Source: Lichina pygmaea
Lineage: Eukaryota; Ascomycota; Lichinomycetes; Lichinales; Lichinaceae
DNA: 64,000 bases
Direction: 5' to 3'
Assembly: GCA_963422465.1 (NCBI GenBank)
Contig: OY730169.1
Span: 3,100,001 to 3,164,000, forward strand
Part shown: one piece after another, positions 1 to 13,363 of the stretch
How positions within the stretch are numbered: position 1 is the first letter of the stretch
Layout: every line of letters starts with the position of its first letter
The notes under the pieces: generated by a model
Seen by the model: the letters and a program-made list of their open reading frames with translations, nothing else
The model's database searches: none
Told to the model about the DNA's origin: nothing
Made by a program: the position numbers and the translations under genes

Positions 1-1246
<1,246 letters not shown>

Positions 1247-2905
1247 ATGTGGGCACATACGATGCTGCAGTACTGTACCGTACAGTAGTTTCTTCTATCT
1301 GTCTCTTTGCGACTGCTTCTTTCATATTTAGACTGGATATAGACCGTCTTTTCAGGCTGAGCCGTCTGGTCTACAGACAGATAGATCTTTCTGTCTACCA
1401 CGCCGTCGGTCTCGAAGTTAACGCCGAGAAGTCGGGTTGATTACAGATCTAGACATCCACCCCATTGGATGCTGTTGAGGGAAGTTCGATTCTGGGTGGA
1501 CATGTGGCTCTAGCTGCTCGAGGTCAGGGGAGTAGCCTCGGATAGACATACTGCGTCTGCTCCCAGTGCTGCTACAGTCGCCAATGCTACTTCGGTCTCC
1601 TTGACGTGCCTGCTCCTAGTGAGATGCCTTTTCGTAATGCTGTGCCTGCTAGTAATGCTGCAGCCAGGTGGCGGAGATACCGTACACGCCTCAGCTCTCG
1701 CCATTTCCTCGACGATCTCCTCATCATCGCTTTCAATACATACGGTGACTAAGTAAGATAGTAAGGGGAGTCCGTTGCGTGCTGTCCTCAACATACGATC
1801 GGTCAACATGGTCCGAAAGACAGATGATGGACCAGAAGACGGAACGAGCAGAAAGGCAGACGGGTCGGCGAGACAGACAGAGGGACAGAGAGACCTGATT
1901 CATAAGGGTGATCAACCGAGTAGAAAGACGAACCGAATCAACAGGATGGAAGGTGGACAGGAAAGACAGCCAAGCAACCGCACAGAAAGACAAGACCCAA
2001 ACACACGATGTCACCTCAGAACGATCAAAGACGCAGAGGAGTACGGAGTACAGCCAGCGAGAGAAGCAAGGAGAATTGCGGCGAGTAAGTAGGAGGTGGA
2101 GAGCAAGACACAGGACCTGAAAAAGATGATGTGGAAGCGGACATGCAAAGATGCACGGGAAGATGAGCGAACGTGGAATTCGAACAGACAAGAAACTGAA
2201 GGTGAAAGTGAGCAGGACGGAAGCATGAACGGACAGAACCCGAAGACGAACGAGAAAAACAAAAAAAGGAGAAAGGGGACAAGTTGAAGAAGTGAAAAAA
2301 GTCAGCCCCTTCCTCCTCTCTTCTCGCTCCTCCTCCTCCTCCTTCTCTCTTCTCCCTTCTCCCCAACACAGACTTCTTCCTCCATGTTTTTCCCCCCCCC
2401 TCTCTCCAGACAAAAAACAATAATCAAGAATGAGAATGAGAACAAGATCAAGAACAGGAACGGGAACAGAGACAGAAACAAGATTGGAAGAATAAAGAGA
2501 ACAGATGGGAAGAAATAAGAGGCCAGATTCACCAGTGCTTCCGTCTGATCGAGCCTTGTATTATCGCTGCTACCGCTGCTATCGCTCGTGATCAGATGAA
2601 CTATCTGGCTTCTTTCCTTCTTCATCCAAGCTGCTCCTGCTTTGAATTTTCTTTTCTCTGCCACGGTGTTCTTGTCCTCCTCTTCCGCCTCTGCTTTCAT
2701 CGTCCACCTCCGTTGGCCATTTTTCCGAATGACATGTCAAGCAACCAATGGACCAGCCGCAACACATGGATCACTCTCTCTCTCCCTCTCGTCCTGGATC
2801 AGCAAACACGCTCGCCAAACCAAAGAAGCACGGCCAGACGCTTTTGTGCGACCAGGACCGCACTTTTTGCTCTATCGACGGTGGGACGGTACGGGATGGT
2901 ATTGT
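1247..2905. other. Convergent intergenic region MDP1 / NUP98-96
   Basis: About 1.66 kb between two convergent 3' ends. Open frames are present on both strands, but they are low-complexity, rich in Arg and Ser, overlap each other, and match no family I know. The stretch 1780-2290 is purine-rich on the + strand and 2310-2410 is strongly pyrimidine-rich, with T and C runs. I see no RNA gene or mobile element. Confidence 0.5.
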
Positions 2906-5900
2906 TCATTTGCCGCCCGCCATGACGGCCCAGTAGTAGTCGAGCGACATGTCGATCGTATGTTGCAGGTATTTGTCTTCGGGCAAGGGCAGCGAGAGAA
3001 CTTGTGCTTTTGATACGGCCTGCTTTGAATTGAAGAGATGGGGTTAGTTGTTTGACCATAAGAAGTGAAGTGGCGTCGAGGGAAGTGGGCCGAGGGGGAG
3101 GGATGGATGTGCGATGGTTTTGAAACAGACTTTCATCGCAAAATTGTGCTGCGTGGAAACAAGGGGTGAAGCGAGCAGTGGTAAAGCGCAAAGAGACTTA
3201 CGTTTCCCAGCTCCTTTGTCATGCCCAACACTATCTTCGCCAACGTCGCGCTCATCTCCTGCGCCGCGACGCGTTGATGGAAGCTCAGTCGCGCCTGGCC
3301 GTCCTGATCGTTGTCCATCCAGCTGGGCAGGGCTGCGGCGAGCCTCTTGACGACGCTCGCGAGATGCTTGTCTGCCGCGACGCCATGGGCTCCGTCGGCA
3401 GCGGCGTTCGTACCGCTCGTGAGCTGCAAGAGCGTCAGGTAGTCCCTGTAGACTTGACCGCCCGACGCCCATTTCTCGATGCAGTCGACGTCCTTGAACG
3501 CGCCCAGGAGACGGCCGAGCGCAGCCATGTCGTCGGCGATGACGGCCTGCGGCGCGACCGTGTCCACCAGCGCCCTGTGCGCCTCCTCGAAGTTCGACGC
3601 CCGGATGAGATACTCCACCTCGCGGGCGTGGTCCTGCGTGACAGCGCGTGCATACAGCGCCTTGGCTTCCCAGATCCACTTCGATGGCACCATGTACTTT
3701 TGCGTGAGCAGGCGGAAAACGTCGTCGTCGGCCTCTTCAGCCAATTCCCCGGCCTGTCTCGCGAGAAGACCCTGGATCGCGCAAAGACGACTGTCGCTGT
3801 CGAGCACATGCATTGACACGAACAGCGCCCAGACCCACTGGCCGCCGGCCTCGAGCTGCCACGCAAAGTCGGCCGTCAACTGGTCGACCTTGGGGCTGGG
3901 TATCTCGATGCCGTTGGCGTCGACACCTGCTGGCCGGAAGTCGGCAAGCTGCAGCTTCTGAAGCATGTGGTAGAGCTGCCAGGCCAGCCGAAAGTCGACC
4001 GGCGACAGTTGGTGGTTCTCGGGCATGATGATGTCCTCCAGCGCAAATCGGTCGCTACCCTCCATGCAGCCGGAAAAGACCTTCAACAGCCCCCAGAGTA
4101 GGTCCTCCCGTTCCTCGTGCTTGGCATCGTCCCACAACGGTCGAATCCTTTCTTCGACGAACCAGGGCACAGGTAGAGCGCGGCCTTCCTGGTGATTCTC
4201 AAGGTCCTCCAGATACTTGAATACCGCATTTTGAGCGGGCTCTTCGTCCTGGATGCCGTACCATAGCCGCAGTCCAAAGGCTCGTCTCCAGTCGAGGTCG
4301 AAGCGGGCCGAGATGACAATAGGCTGTGCTCGATCCTCCAGCTGTCCTGTGTAGCCCTCGCAGACGGACGTGTTCCCTGCGAGCAGCTCGTATATGACCC
4401 GTACAGGCTCTGAGAATTCCGAAAGCATCTTCAGGCGACGCCATTCGTTCAATTGATCGCGCATATCGCGTCTCATCGTCTCGTCACCGCCTACCTCGGC
4501 GACAAGAGTGGCCAGCCGAAAGTCTCGACCCTGCAACAGGGCGCCGCATGCGTCGGCGATCTCATGGCCACAGAGATACGCCACGGCCTCTTCCTCTTTT
4601 GATTCTGCCTTGCGGACTTGTAACATCGCCTGAGCCCGGACCAGGCTCTGCCAGAACGCGGACAAACGTTCCTTGCGCACGCGGTTGTCTATGTACGTTT
4701 GAGTTCGTTCATCGGCCCCAGGCGGATAGGTCGAGTCGAGCGGGTCGAACAAGCAACTGGCAAGCCGCCACACCAGCCTCTCGTGGACCTGCTGCGGGTC
4801 ATCGCCTTCGATCAGTGCGGCGAAATGGGCAAACGCAAACCCTGGCACGAGCCTCGCAAAGGGTACTCCATCGACGACGCTGCAGGAAGTTCGGTTTCCA
4901 AAGAATTCGAGCGCTTTGGTCGTCGGCTGTATTACTTGGCATCAGCAAATGAAGTGGCCCCCCCAAACCGCTGGGCTAGAGCTACACGTACATTGTTGAC
5001 GTTGAGGCGCGCAAAGCGGACATCTTTGCCCTCGGAAACAAGCATCGTTCTGTTCTCGATCAGAGCATTGCCGCGATTCGAGGCACGACCCTTTCTGGAC
5101 ATATGCATCCCCGGCTTGCTCGGCATGGTATAGAGAAAAGTGCCATCTGGGCCCCAGGCGGGTCTGACAAGCTCATGCATGCTCTCGTCAAACGATTCGG
5201 TGGATTGGGTCACCCCAGACACCTTGCGTTTGGGCCACTAAGTATTCACGTTGGTCTTAGTACAGATTTTTATTTGCGACGTTATGTACAGATGATTATG
5301 GACACAACCGTTCGTGCTCGACAACAAGAGATCAAATCCAACGTGAAAAAGCGAAAGAGCACATCACACCTCTGATCCTCGTCTGCTGGAGAGTCCTTTG
5401 GCCACGCCAGTTTCCGGTCCTGCTCGATCCTGCCCAAACAACGACCGCATGAGATCCATCGTGGTGTTGAAGCCACGCTCTTCCAGACGCCCGCCGAGTC
5501 CCGGCTGAGGCGTACCGTCATCTTGATCGTCGGAGAAGCTGATGAGTAGGTTGTCTTGCGCGAACCTGAGAGCCTGTCGATCTTGCTTCCTCGGGCTGAT
5601 GGTACGCCGCAGGTGCTGGGTCCAGTCGTCCTCCAGATTCAGCTTCGTCTGAAAGGGCATATCGGAATCTGGGGAGGACTGAAGCTCGCTACGGTGCGGT
5701 GTCGATGTCCTGGAATCCTTTTCGACGTTGTCCGTGACTAGCGAGTCCTCGTAGAGCTCCATGGTGGGGTCGAGCTGGGGATAAGAGCCCGCCATCTCCT
5801 GATCCCTGACCACGACCGATCCGCCGAGGTTCCGAGTCTGGTCCTGGCCGTCTACCTCGTTCGGCTCGTCGACACCATCCTCAGAAGGCGAACCCATGGA

Positions 5901-8900
5901 GCGCTCCTCAAAAAAAGCCTCGCCATCAGCTTCTTCCATCTCATCGCTCCATTCTGCTTCTTCTTCTTCGTCGTCTCGATCATTGAACGCTCCGGGAGGC
6001 AACTTCTTGTTCCGAAATTCGAACGTGTCGTCCAGGTTGGACGACTCGTTGCCGTCCTTATCGTCGGCACCCATCATGGACACGTCACGCTGCGCCGATC
6101 CAGAAGGAGTTTGATCCGACAAGATTCGCTGGCCTGAGTTGTCCTTGGAGGCCCCCGGCGTGTTGGGGAAATCCATCGACGAGTTTTCACCTACGGTGCT
6201 ATCCTCTATTCCGGAAGCCTCCTCGTAGTCAATGCCGTACGTCGTGAAATGCTCGACCGTGAAGATCCAGACACCCGTGTTGGCATCGTAGCTTTCGAAG
6301 GTGGTGTCCTGGATCCTCTGTAGCCGTACAAGGTGCTTCTGCAGCCTTGGGCCGGACGTGTCGTACACATGATGACGGCCGCCTCGACCTCGCGGCCAAG
6401 AGTTCTCGAGCGTGATTCGTGACGGGACATTGAGCCCCTTGCCGGCTTCGGGCGTGAGGCTTTCATCGGGATAGACAGCACACGTCCGGGTCTTGATGAG
6501 GACAATCTCGTCGGGGATCGTGTCGATGTTGACCGTCGTGAGGTCCACCGGCGCGAGGAAGTGGACGAAACCGCAGCCGTGTCTTCCTACCCGGAAGTCG
6601 CTCAGATGCTTAAGTTGTTCACGCGGCATCTTCTTCAGCTCCTCCTTCGAAGGGCTCATCCAGTAGCCGCCGACAGTTTGATCCTCGTGCGATCGCTTCT
6701 TCTGAACTGGGGCCAAAGTCTCATGCGTGCGAGGCGGACTAGCATCCTCGAAGACGACAGCCAATTCGTTGCCTCGGGGCGCGTCCGACGAGGATGGTCC
6801 GTTCACCATGGCCCTGTCGTTCTCTCCGTTGGCACGCGTCGACGATCGAAGGAAGCCCTGCTCCTCGGCGCTGGGCGTGGCGCTCTGACCATTGGCATGC
6901 AGGACTGGACCATCGGCTCCGCTGTTGTTGTTGTTGTTGCTGGTGGCGGTGGTGTTGTTTCCGTTGGTCGCACCATTGCTCGGTCCTCCTGCATTCGAAT
7001 CAAAGGTCACCTTCTTCCTATTTCCGCTGGAAGACGGCGGACGGTAATCCTTCTCCGAAGACGGCAGGGCTCCGGCAGACTCGGGGGGCGGCGGGCTGAA
7101 GAGATCCGAGCGGATACCGCGGTTGATGACCAATTTCCTCAGGCTGCCACTGTTGTAACGGCTGCCGCTGCCGCTGGCGGAGAAGGCGCCCGGTGAGAGA
7201 ACGCTCTCGTCGTGGCTGTAGTTGCGATTGAGGTTGCTCATCGAGAGGCTCTTGCCAAGCGTCCTGCCGACGCTCGCGCCAAAGGAGCCCCCGCCGACGG
7301 GGACGGGCGTGGTGGGCGCGCTGGAGAGACTTCCCGGGGTACCGTAGGTGCTGTACGAGAAACCAAAGCCAGTCCTCTGCGGCGTCACGAAACGGGCCGA
7401 GACGGACGGGTTGATCCGGTACTGCGGGAGGATGCTGCTCCTCTTCAGCTTCTGGGCGCTCGAGAGAGGCGTCGCCAAAGGACCGCTGTTCTGGGCGTTC
7501 GGGCTCAGGTTGTTGAACAGCTGAGAGGTGCCAAAGGGGTTGTTGTCGAAGATCGAGGTCGACAGCGATGTCTGCTGCGGTGCTTGCTGCTGTTGGTTCT
7601 GCTGAGGCGTTCCAAGGAAGCTCATCCCGTTTGGTGGCGCGTTACCGGTAGTTTGTTGTTGGCTTGTACCAAGAGCTCCGAAGAGACTGCACCCCGATTG
7701 CTGGGTGGCGGCGTTGTTTCCGAACAAGCTCGTGCCTGCGCCGGTGTTGGTGGTGGTCGTGCCTGTGCCCAAACCAAAGCCGGTCTTCTGCTGGTTGGCG
7801 TTGCCGCCTAGGATGCCGCCCTGGTTCTGGTTGTTTCCCCCGAGACCCGAGAAGAGACTGGGCCCGCCGAGGGTGTTACCACCGGCGGTGCCGCCGGCAG
7901 CGGTGCCGGTGTTGCCGAGGTTGCCGAAAATGCCACCGGAGCCCGTCGATGCGGTGTTTGTCGTTGTTCCAAAGGGCTTCGCGCCGAAGAGACCGCCGGA
8001 TTGATTGGAGGTACCGGTGTTGAAAGGGTTCTGGCTCTGGTTCTGGGCGGGCTGCTGAGTGGCCGGGGCCCCGAATAGAGACGTGCCCGTGCCAGGCGCG
8101 TTCATTGCCGCGCCGAAGCCGGTGGCAGGCTTTGGCTGGTTCGCGTTGCCGCCTCCTAAGAGCGAGTTACCTTGAGCCGGTTGATTTTGGGTCTGTGCCG
8201 TGTTGAACCCGCCAAAGGGATTCGTCGTCCCTTGCTGTTGAGGCTGCTGCTGCTGCTGCTGATTTCCGCCGAACAGGGACGAAGTGGTCGTCGTACCAGT
8301 GCCGACCCCAAAACCCGTGCCGGTGGCAGGAGCCCCGAAGCCAGCACCTCCCGTCGTGGACCCGAAGCCGCCCCCGGTCCCTTGGTTTGTCGTCCCACCC
8401 GAAGCACCGAACCCGGCTCCGGCCGTGCTCAGGAATCCACTGGTCTGTGGGGCCGAGGTCGTGGTGCTACCGAACAGGCTGGTACTGGGCTTCGAGCCGA
8501 AGAGGCCCGTCCCGGTGGAGGCGGATCCGAAGCCGCCGCCGGTGGTCGGTTGACTAGGAGCACCAAAGGGCGCCGCCGAGGCCGCTGAACCCCCACCGAA
8601 CAGGCCGGTGCCGGTGGCGGCGCCGGTGCCGGTGGTAGTACCGACGGACCCAAATCCCGCGCCGGTGCTGGGAGCGCTTCCGAAGCCGCCAAAGGATGTT
8701 GCGGCACCAAAGGCGCCGGGTTGGTTGCTCCCGTTTCCAAACCTCCTCCCTTGCATATAGTCGGCCACACGCATTTCCTGGTCGGCGCGGTCAGCAATGG
8801 TGCTCCATGATCGTGGTAAGCGGTTCCCCTTTCCCAGCCGGCACTCACCTCGGTGGTATACTTCTGGTAGGGCTGCATGAAGCTGATGCTCTGATAATGG

Positions 8901-9903
8901 TTCATCGCGGAGTTTGGACCGTCCCTGTCTTGATATGCCTGGAACGGCGTCCCAGCGGTACCCTCGGACGGTGGCGTCGGCGCTCCCAAGGCCGTGCTCG
9001 CAGGAGCGCCGAAGGGAGCCGAGGTCGTAGTGGCTGGGGTGGGCGCCGTGCCAAACCCGGCGGCTGCGCCTTGACTGAAGATGCCAGATGCCGGTGTGCT
9101 GGTCGTACCAAAGCCCGTCTTGGCCCCGCCCCCGCCGAAGATGGATCCGCCGCCGCTTGCAGCATTGGCGCCACCTCCAAAGGGAGTCGACGTCTGCTGG
9201 GTGGAGGATGCATTGCTGCCGAAGCTACCGAATCCGCCGCCAGAGGTAGCCGTGCTGCTGCCGGTTCCGGTGGCGGTGCCGCCTCCGAAGATACCACCAC
9301 CCGTGCTCGTCGAGGTACCAAACGGTTTAGGGGCTCCGAACCCACCGGGCTGAGTCGAGCCAAAGCCTGCCAGTCGGGCTACAGTTAGCACACCGAAAAC
9401 CGAAGTCGGAGGTTTGCCGTAAAGAAAGAAGACACAGCAAAGGCAAGCCGTATGATCTCGATGCTCAAGAGCTACGTTATAGAGAGCACCGTAGAGAACG
9501 GTGCGAATGATCGGCAATTTCACGTACCTCCACCTGTAGGTCCAGAGCCAAATCCGCTAGAGCCAAAAGGTGTGCTAACGTGCTGGGTGGAGCTGCCAAA
9601 CACGCCTGTGCGCGTTGCAAACCGTGATCAGTCAGAACATCCTGTGAAGCAAATGTCAAGGGGCCGAGGAAGGGCGGCGTCGAAGGTTCATCGACAGGCA
9701 ACAGTGACGACACAGGCGCTCTGTGCGATGTGCGACATGTGATGTGCTGGGAAACAGGATGATGGCTTACCGCTATTCCCGCTCGGAGCTGACCCAAACC
9801 CAGCAAAGCTAGGTGCAGTTTGCTGAGGCTGAGGCTGTTGCTGGGGTTGTTGTTGTTGGCCTTGCTGCTGCTGCTGATTCTGACCGAAGCCAAAGAAAGA
9901 CAT
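2906..9903 (-). CDS. NUP145: Nucleoporin Nup98-Nup96 autoproteolytic precursor
   Basis: Seven exons on the minus strand: 9903-9771, 9605-9528, 9366-8849, 8777-5370, 5237-4992, 4926-3202 and 3019-2906, all phase-consistent, giving 2073 aa. Residues 1-600 are FG/GLFG repeats with poly-Gln. A GLEBS-like Gle2-binding segment (YQSISFMQPYQKYTTE then EMRVADYMQG, residues 228-252) is split by intron 3. The autoproteolytic domain ends at HF-TTYG, so cleavage is expected after Phe1087, releasing Nup98 (1087 aa) and Nup96/Nup145C (986 aa). The Nup96 part begins with an acidic region, has the ESFDESMHELVRPAWGPDG motif, and continues as the alpha-helical domain that joins the Y-complex scaffold. The first ATG (MSFFGFGQ) starts directly with FG sequence. 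The final exon is only 37 codons and intron 6 is 182 bp. The product acts at the nuclear pore in transport and mRNA export. Confidence 0.93.
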
Positions 9904-11058
9904 GATTCCAACGGTGGTTGCGCTGGTGCGCCTTGGCAGTCACGAAGTCGAGGTGAAATTTGGTATGGAGAGAGTGATAGAAGAAAGTCGTGGGTCGAAC
10001 GTAACGACGAATCGTCATCCAAACGCGACGAGAGGAAGTCGATGGTCTGCGGTCAACCCTTGAACGAATCGCCGGTCAAGGAGAAGATGCTCGAGAGAAT
10101 GACGATAGGCCGTGACGAAGCATGGGGAACTTTCGGCCAGGCGATGGTAGCGCGAAGTGATGGACCGAGGTGGTGGTGGATCGTTGATTGTCGACGCGAA
10201 AGAGTTTGACTCGTAGCTATCGTCGCCGGCCTATGTCAACCCGATGAGCCGAAACAGAGCGCCAGCGAACCTCGTAGATTGACGGTGAGGCCAGCAGAGC
10301 CGTTCTCGTCTCCGGTGGCGGGAGCCGCGGTTGTTGTCGTGACGTTGTATGGAATACGGCGGAGTCGCAGTCGAATTTTCAGTTGCGCCAGATCGGGCCC
10401 AGTAGCGTTGCGCCTCGGGTTGCTGACTACACCGCCGGCGCGGGTGTGGGTAGAGGAGGCCCAGCTCGAGTCTGGAGCCTCTCCCCCTCGCCGGCAGGCG
10501 ACCGCAGGCAGCAGAGACGGCAGTGACTCAGACCCACGAGCTGAGAGGAAGAAGTACTGACGTACAGTAGCAGGCGACCGAACGGGTCAACAAAGATGAT
10601 GGGAGAAGAAGGAGAAGAAGAAAAAGAAGTAGAGGCTGAGAAGAAGAGTTGGGAAGAAATCTGTGGGGAGAGTTTTTGGGGGGGGGGGGTGATATGTCGG
10701 GGGACGAGGAGGCTCTGCCGTATTCTGGGGGGCAGGATCAAATTTTTGAGTCAGGCCAGCGGACGTGTGGCTGGTGAGAGCAAGCCACAGCCACTTGGGC
10801 GGCAATCACGTAAGCAAGAACGACCTGCCATGGCACGTGACTGCGTGACGGAAGGTACTGTGCTTCCGTACAGTACCCGCGGTAGACGCCCACAAACAAC
10901 TTTCCGTTGGGTGGATCGGTACGGTACGGTACTGTAGATCTGCGCGCTAGAACAACCCAATGACACGACAATGCGCTTCATAATTCTCTTCGCTACGCCT
11001 ACTCGGGTGAAGGCACACGCCGTCGCTGCAGCGCAGTCATATCTGCCCACCTACAGCG
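9904..11058. promoter_or_regulatory. Divergent promoter region NUP98-96 / CDC31
   Basis: This 1155-bp gap separates two divergent start codons, so it must contain both promoters. It holds a G12 run at 10678-10689, purine-rich DNA at 10590-10670, and GTAC-rich short palindromes at 10855-10935 just upstream of the centrin start. No protein-like frame was found, and I cannot name specific transcription factor sites. Confidence 0.5.
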
Positions 11059-11928
11059 ATGGCTTCGTCCGCGGCTAATCCGACCTTCGCACCGCGCGCC
11101 TACGCCCCCTCGCTGGCAAGATTACCTGATCGCGGCGGAGGAGGAGGAGCAGGAGGAGGGGGAGGTGGAGGGGGAGGTGGAGGCGGTGGGGCAGCCGGGT
11201 ACGGCGCGTCGACGGCGGCGGTGGGAGGAGGCGTGTCGGGCGCGGGAGGACCACATCACCCATCGCGGGAGGCGCAACGACTCGAGCGCGAGGGTCACAA
11301 CCATTTCGCCGAGCTCACGGAAGAACAACGCGAGGAGATCAACGAGGCCGTGAGTTCTTGATTTCAAGGACGAAGGCGCCCGTCCGGGGGGAGGGAGGGA
11401 GGGGGGAGCTGAAGATGTGAAAGAACTGTACTAAATCTAACACAACACGTCAAGTTCGGCCTCTTCGACCTCGACAAAGACAAGCGGATTGACTACCACG
11501 AGTTGAAAGTGGCGATGAAGGCCTTGGGCTTCGACCTGACAAAATCCGAGATCGTCGGCATCCTCACGACGTACGGCGTGCCATCGCTCTCGACCGGCAA
11601 TCCATCCTCCTCCTACGCACCTCACCACCAACAACAACAACAACACAACGTCCCCCCGACGCGCCTCCAGATCACGCTCGAGACTTTCCAGTCCTTGATG
11701 GCGACGAGGATCCTGGCGAGGGATCCACGCGACGAGATCCTGCGGGCCTTTGCCCTCTTCGACGACGGCAACAAGGGCACGATCCGGCTCGAGGACCTGC
11801 GGCGCGTCGCGCGCGAGCTCGGCGAGGGTCTCGAGGAGGACGAGCTCGTGGCGATGATCGAGGAGTTTGACCTCGACGGCGACGGCGGCATCAACCGAGA
11901 AGAGTTTATCGCCATATGTCTGCAGTGA
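11059..11928 (+). CDS. CDC31: Centrin (Cdc31-type EF-hand protein)
   Basis: Two exons, 11059-11349 and 11455-11928, phase 0, give 254 aa. After the signature LTEEQREEINEA-FGLFDLDKD the first EF loop is canonical (DLDKDKRIDYHE, residues 102-113). Loops three (DDGNKGTIRLED, near 200) and four (DLDGDGGINREE, near 236) are visible; the fourth looks best suited to Ca2+. The EF2 region is disrupted by a Ser/Pro/His/Gln-rich insert at about residues 140-165. The first 70 residues are an Ala/Gly-rich extension with a long glycine run. Centrins function in spindle pole body duplication and as the Cdc31 subunit of the TREX-2 mRNA export complex. The acceptor (CAAG) is less than ideal, but phase and family match support it. 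Typical centrins are about 170 aa, so both insertions are notable. Confidence 0.9.
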
Positions 11929-13363
11929 CTCTCATCTCATTTATTTTATTTCTTTTTGCTCCCTGCCTTTTTTCTTTACGTCTTTCAGGCTCTCTCTTCT
12001 CGCTTCCTCTTCCACTTCCTCCTCCGCGTCGTCTTCCGGTTTCTCCCTTCCGGGTTCTCTCTTTCGTTTTTGCTCTCTTTCTTTCTTCCTTTCAGTGACA
12101 GCCCGTTAGCTATACCGCGCCGGCCCTGCTAGACGACCCTCTCCTTCATTGTCCGTGCCCCTTGCCCCCCCCCCCCCCCCCCCCCCCCCCTCTCCCCGGT
12201 TCACGTCTCGCCGGCACATTCCAATACCCGCCTTGTCCCGGCTATCGTTCTCCACCAACGAGGCATATCTTTGTGGGTGGGACGACGGTGATCGAGCAGG
12301 CACCTTGTCCGTCCTGCAGCATCAGTCACATCCACAGTACCGTACAACATGAAACATCTGATGCAGCTGTCTGTGCTGGGTGGTAAGCTACTGCGGTTCA
12401 CTTATACTACCTTCTATACGTCCAAGAACAACGACAACGACAACGACAACGACTCAGCTCCACCCAATGGACCCAACATCCTAGAGAACTAAAAGGCTGT
12501 ATAGGATGCAATGAGGAATGAGAGTAACCATAGCCACGTTGTGACGTACAAGAATTCACAGGAGATATCAGTACGTGAACGGTCGTAGTCAAATCTATAA
12601 GTCTGTCGCCATCTAGAATCTACAATGTCTGCCACCTCCCTACCCTCAAGGCATTTTTTGTTGCGTACCGTACGCCACTGAATGCCCGGTGTCGTACACC
12701 CCCTGTGTGAGCGCCATGCCTTGCCTGACTCCATGTGTGAACCGGCTATGTACCCCACATGCAAAGCGCTTGTGGTAGTGATGGTGGTTATAGAGAAAAA
12801 GAAGAGGAAGATGAAGTTAGCAGTGAAGACCATGTCCCCTCTCCGATCCCATCACACCTCTCCCAAGTTTCCCCGCCCCCCCTTTGGTGTAGACGATCAT
12901 GCAGTCATACAACATGCCCAGATACATGCCCATGATTGCCGTTCCCTCAAGAAAATTCAAGTGAGGCAAGAGAAAGAGATATGCGAGGGCTGATGGTGGC
13001 AGTCATCACCACGATAGGAGAAGAACAACGACAGTGTGAATGATTATAAGACATGAAGCAGATAGGCAGACGGACGTGAGAGTCGGCGGCTGTGGCCAGG
13101 AGAGCCGATGGGTAAGGATGAACGAGAGCTTGGGTTGGTGGCATCGTCAGTCAGATGCACGGTGAAGAAGATGAGAGGCATGTCCATAAACTCCACATGG
13201 AGAGGCAGCTTTAGGAGAAGTAAAAGAGGCGCTGATGCAAGTTGCTGCAACACACAGGAACACAGTCTGCATTTAGACTCCCCCCTCCCCTTCCCCCTCT
13301 CAAAGGTACTTGGGCAGAGCGACAAGACGCGCCTCGAGAGGGAGAGACACAGAGAGAGAAATA
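11929..13363. other. Convergent intergenic region CDC31 / C2H2 factor
   Basis: About 1.4 kb between two 3' ends. It begins with T/C-rich DNA (11930-12110), probably the centrin 3' UTR, followed by a pure C26 run at 12165-12190. The rest has no protein-like frame, tRNA or transposon that I recognise. Confidence 0.5.
12165..12190 (+). repeat. Poly-C homopolymer, 26 nt
   Basis: Uninterrupted run of 26 cytosines downstream of the centrin gene. One of a set of long G/C homopolymers scattered through the window. Confidence 0.95.

Noticed and set aside
1733-2413. 226-codon minus-strand frame as a possible gene
   Set aside because: Low-complexity (Arg, Ser, Leu, Phe from CT-rich DNA), no domain, several competing frames, lies between two convergent genes.
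8777-8849. Acceptor GGAG at about 8810 for NUP98-96 intron 3
   Set aside because: It breaks phase; the later CAG at 8778-8780 with a GCTGAC branch gives YTTE-EMRVADYMQG in frame and matches the GLEBS motif.
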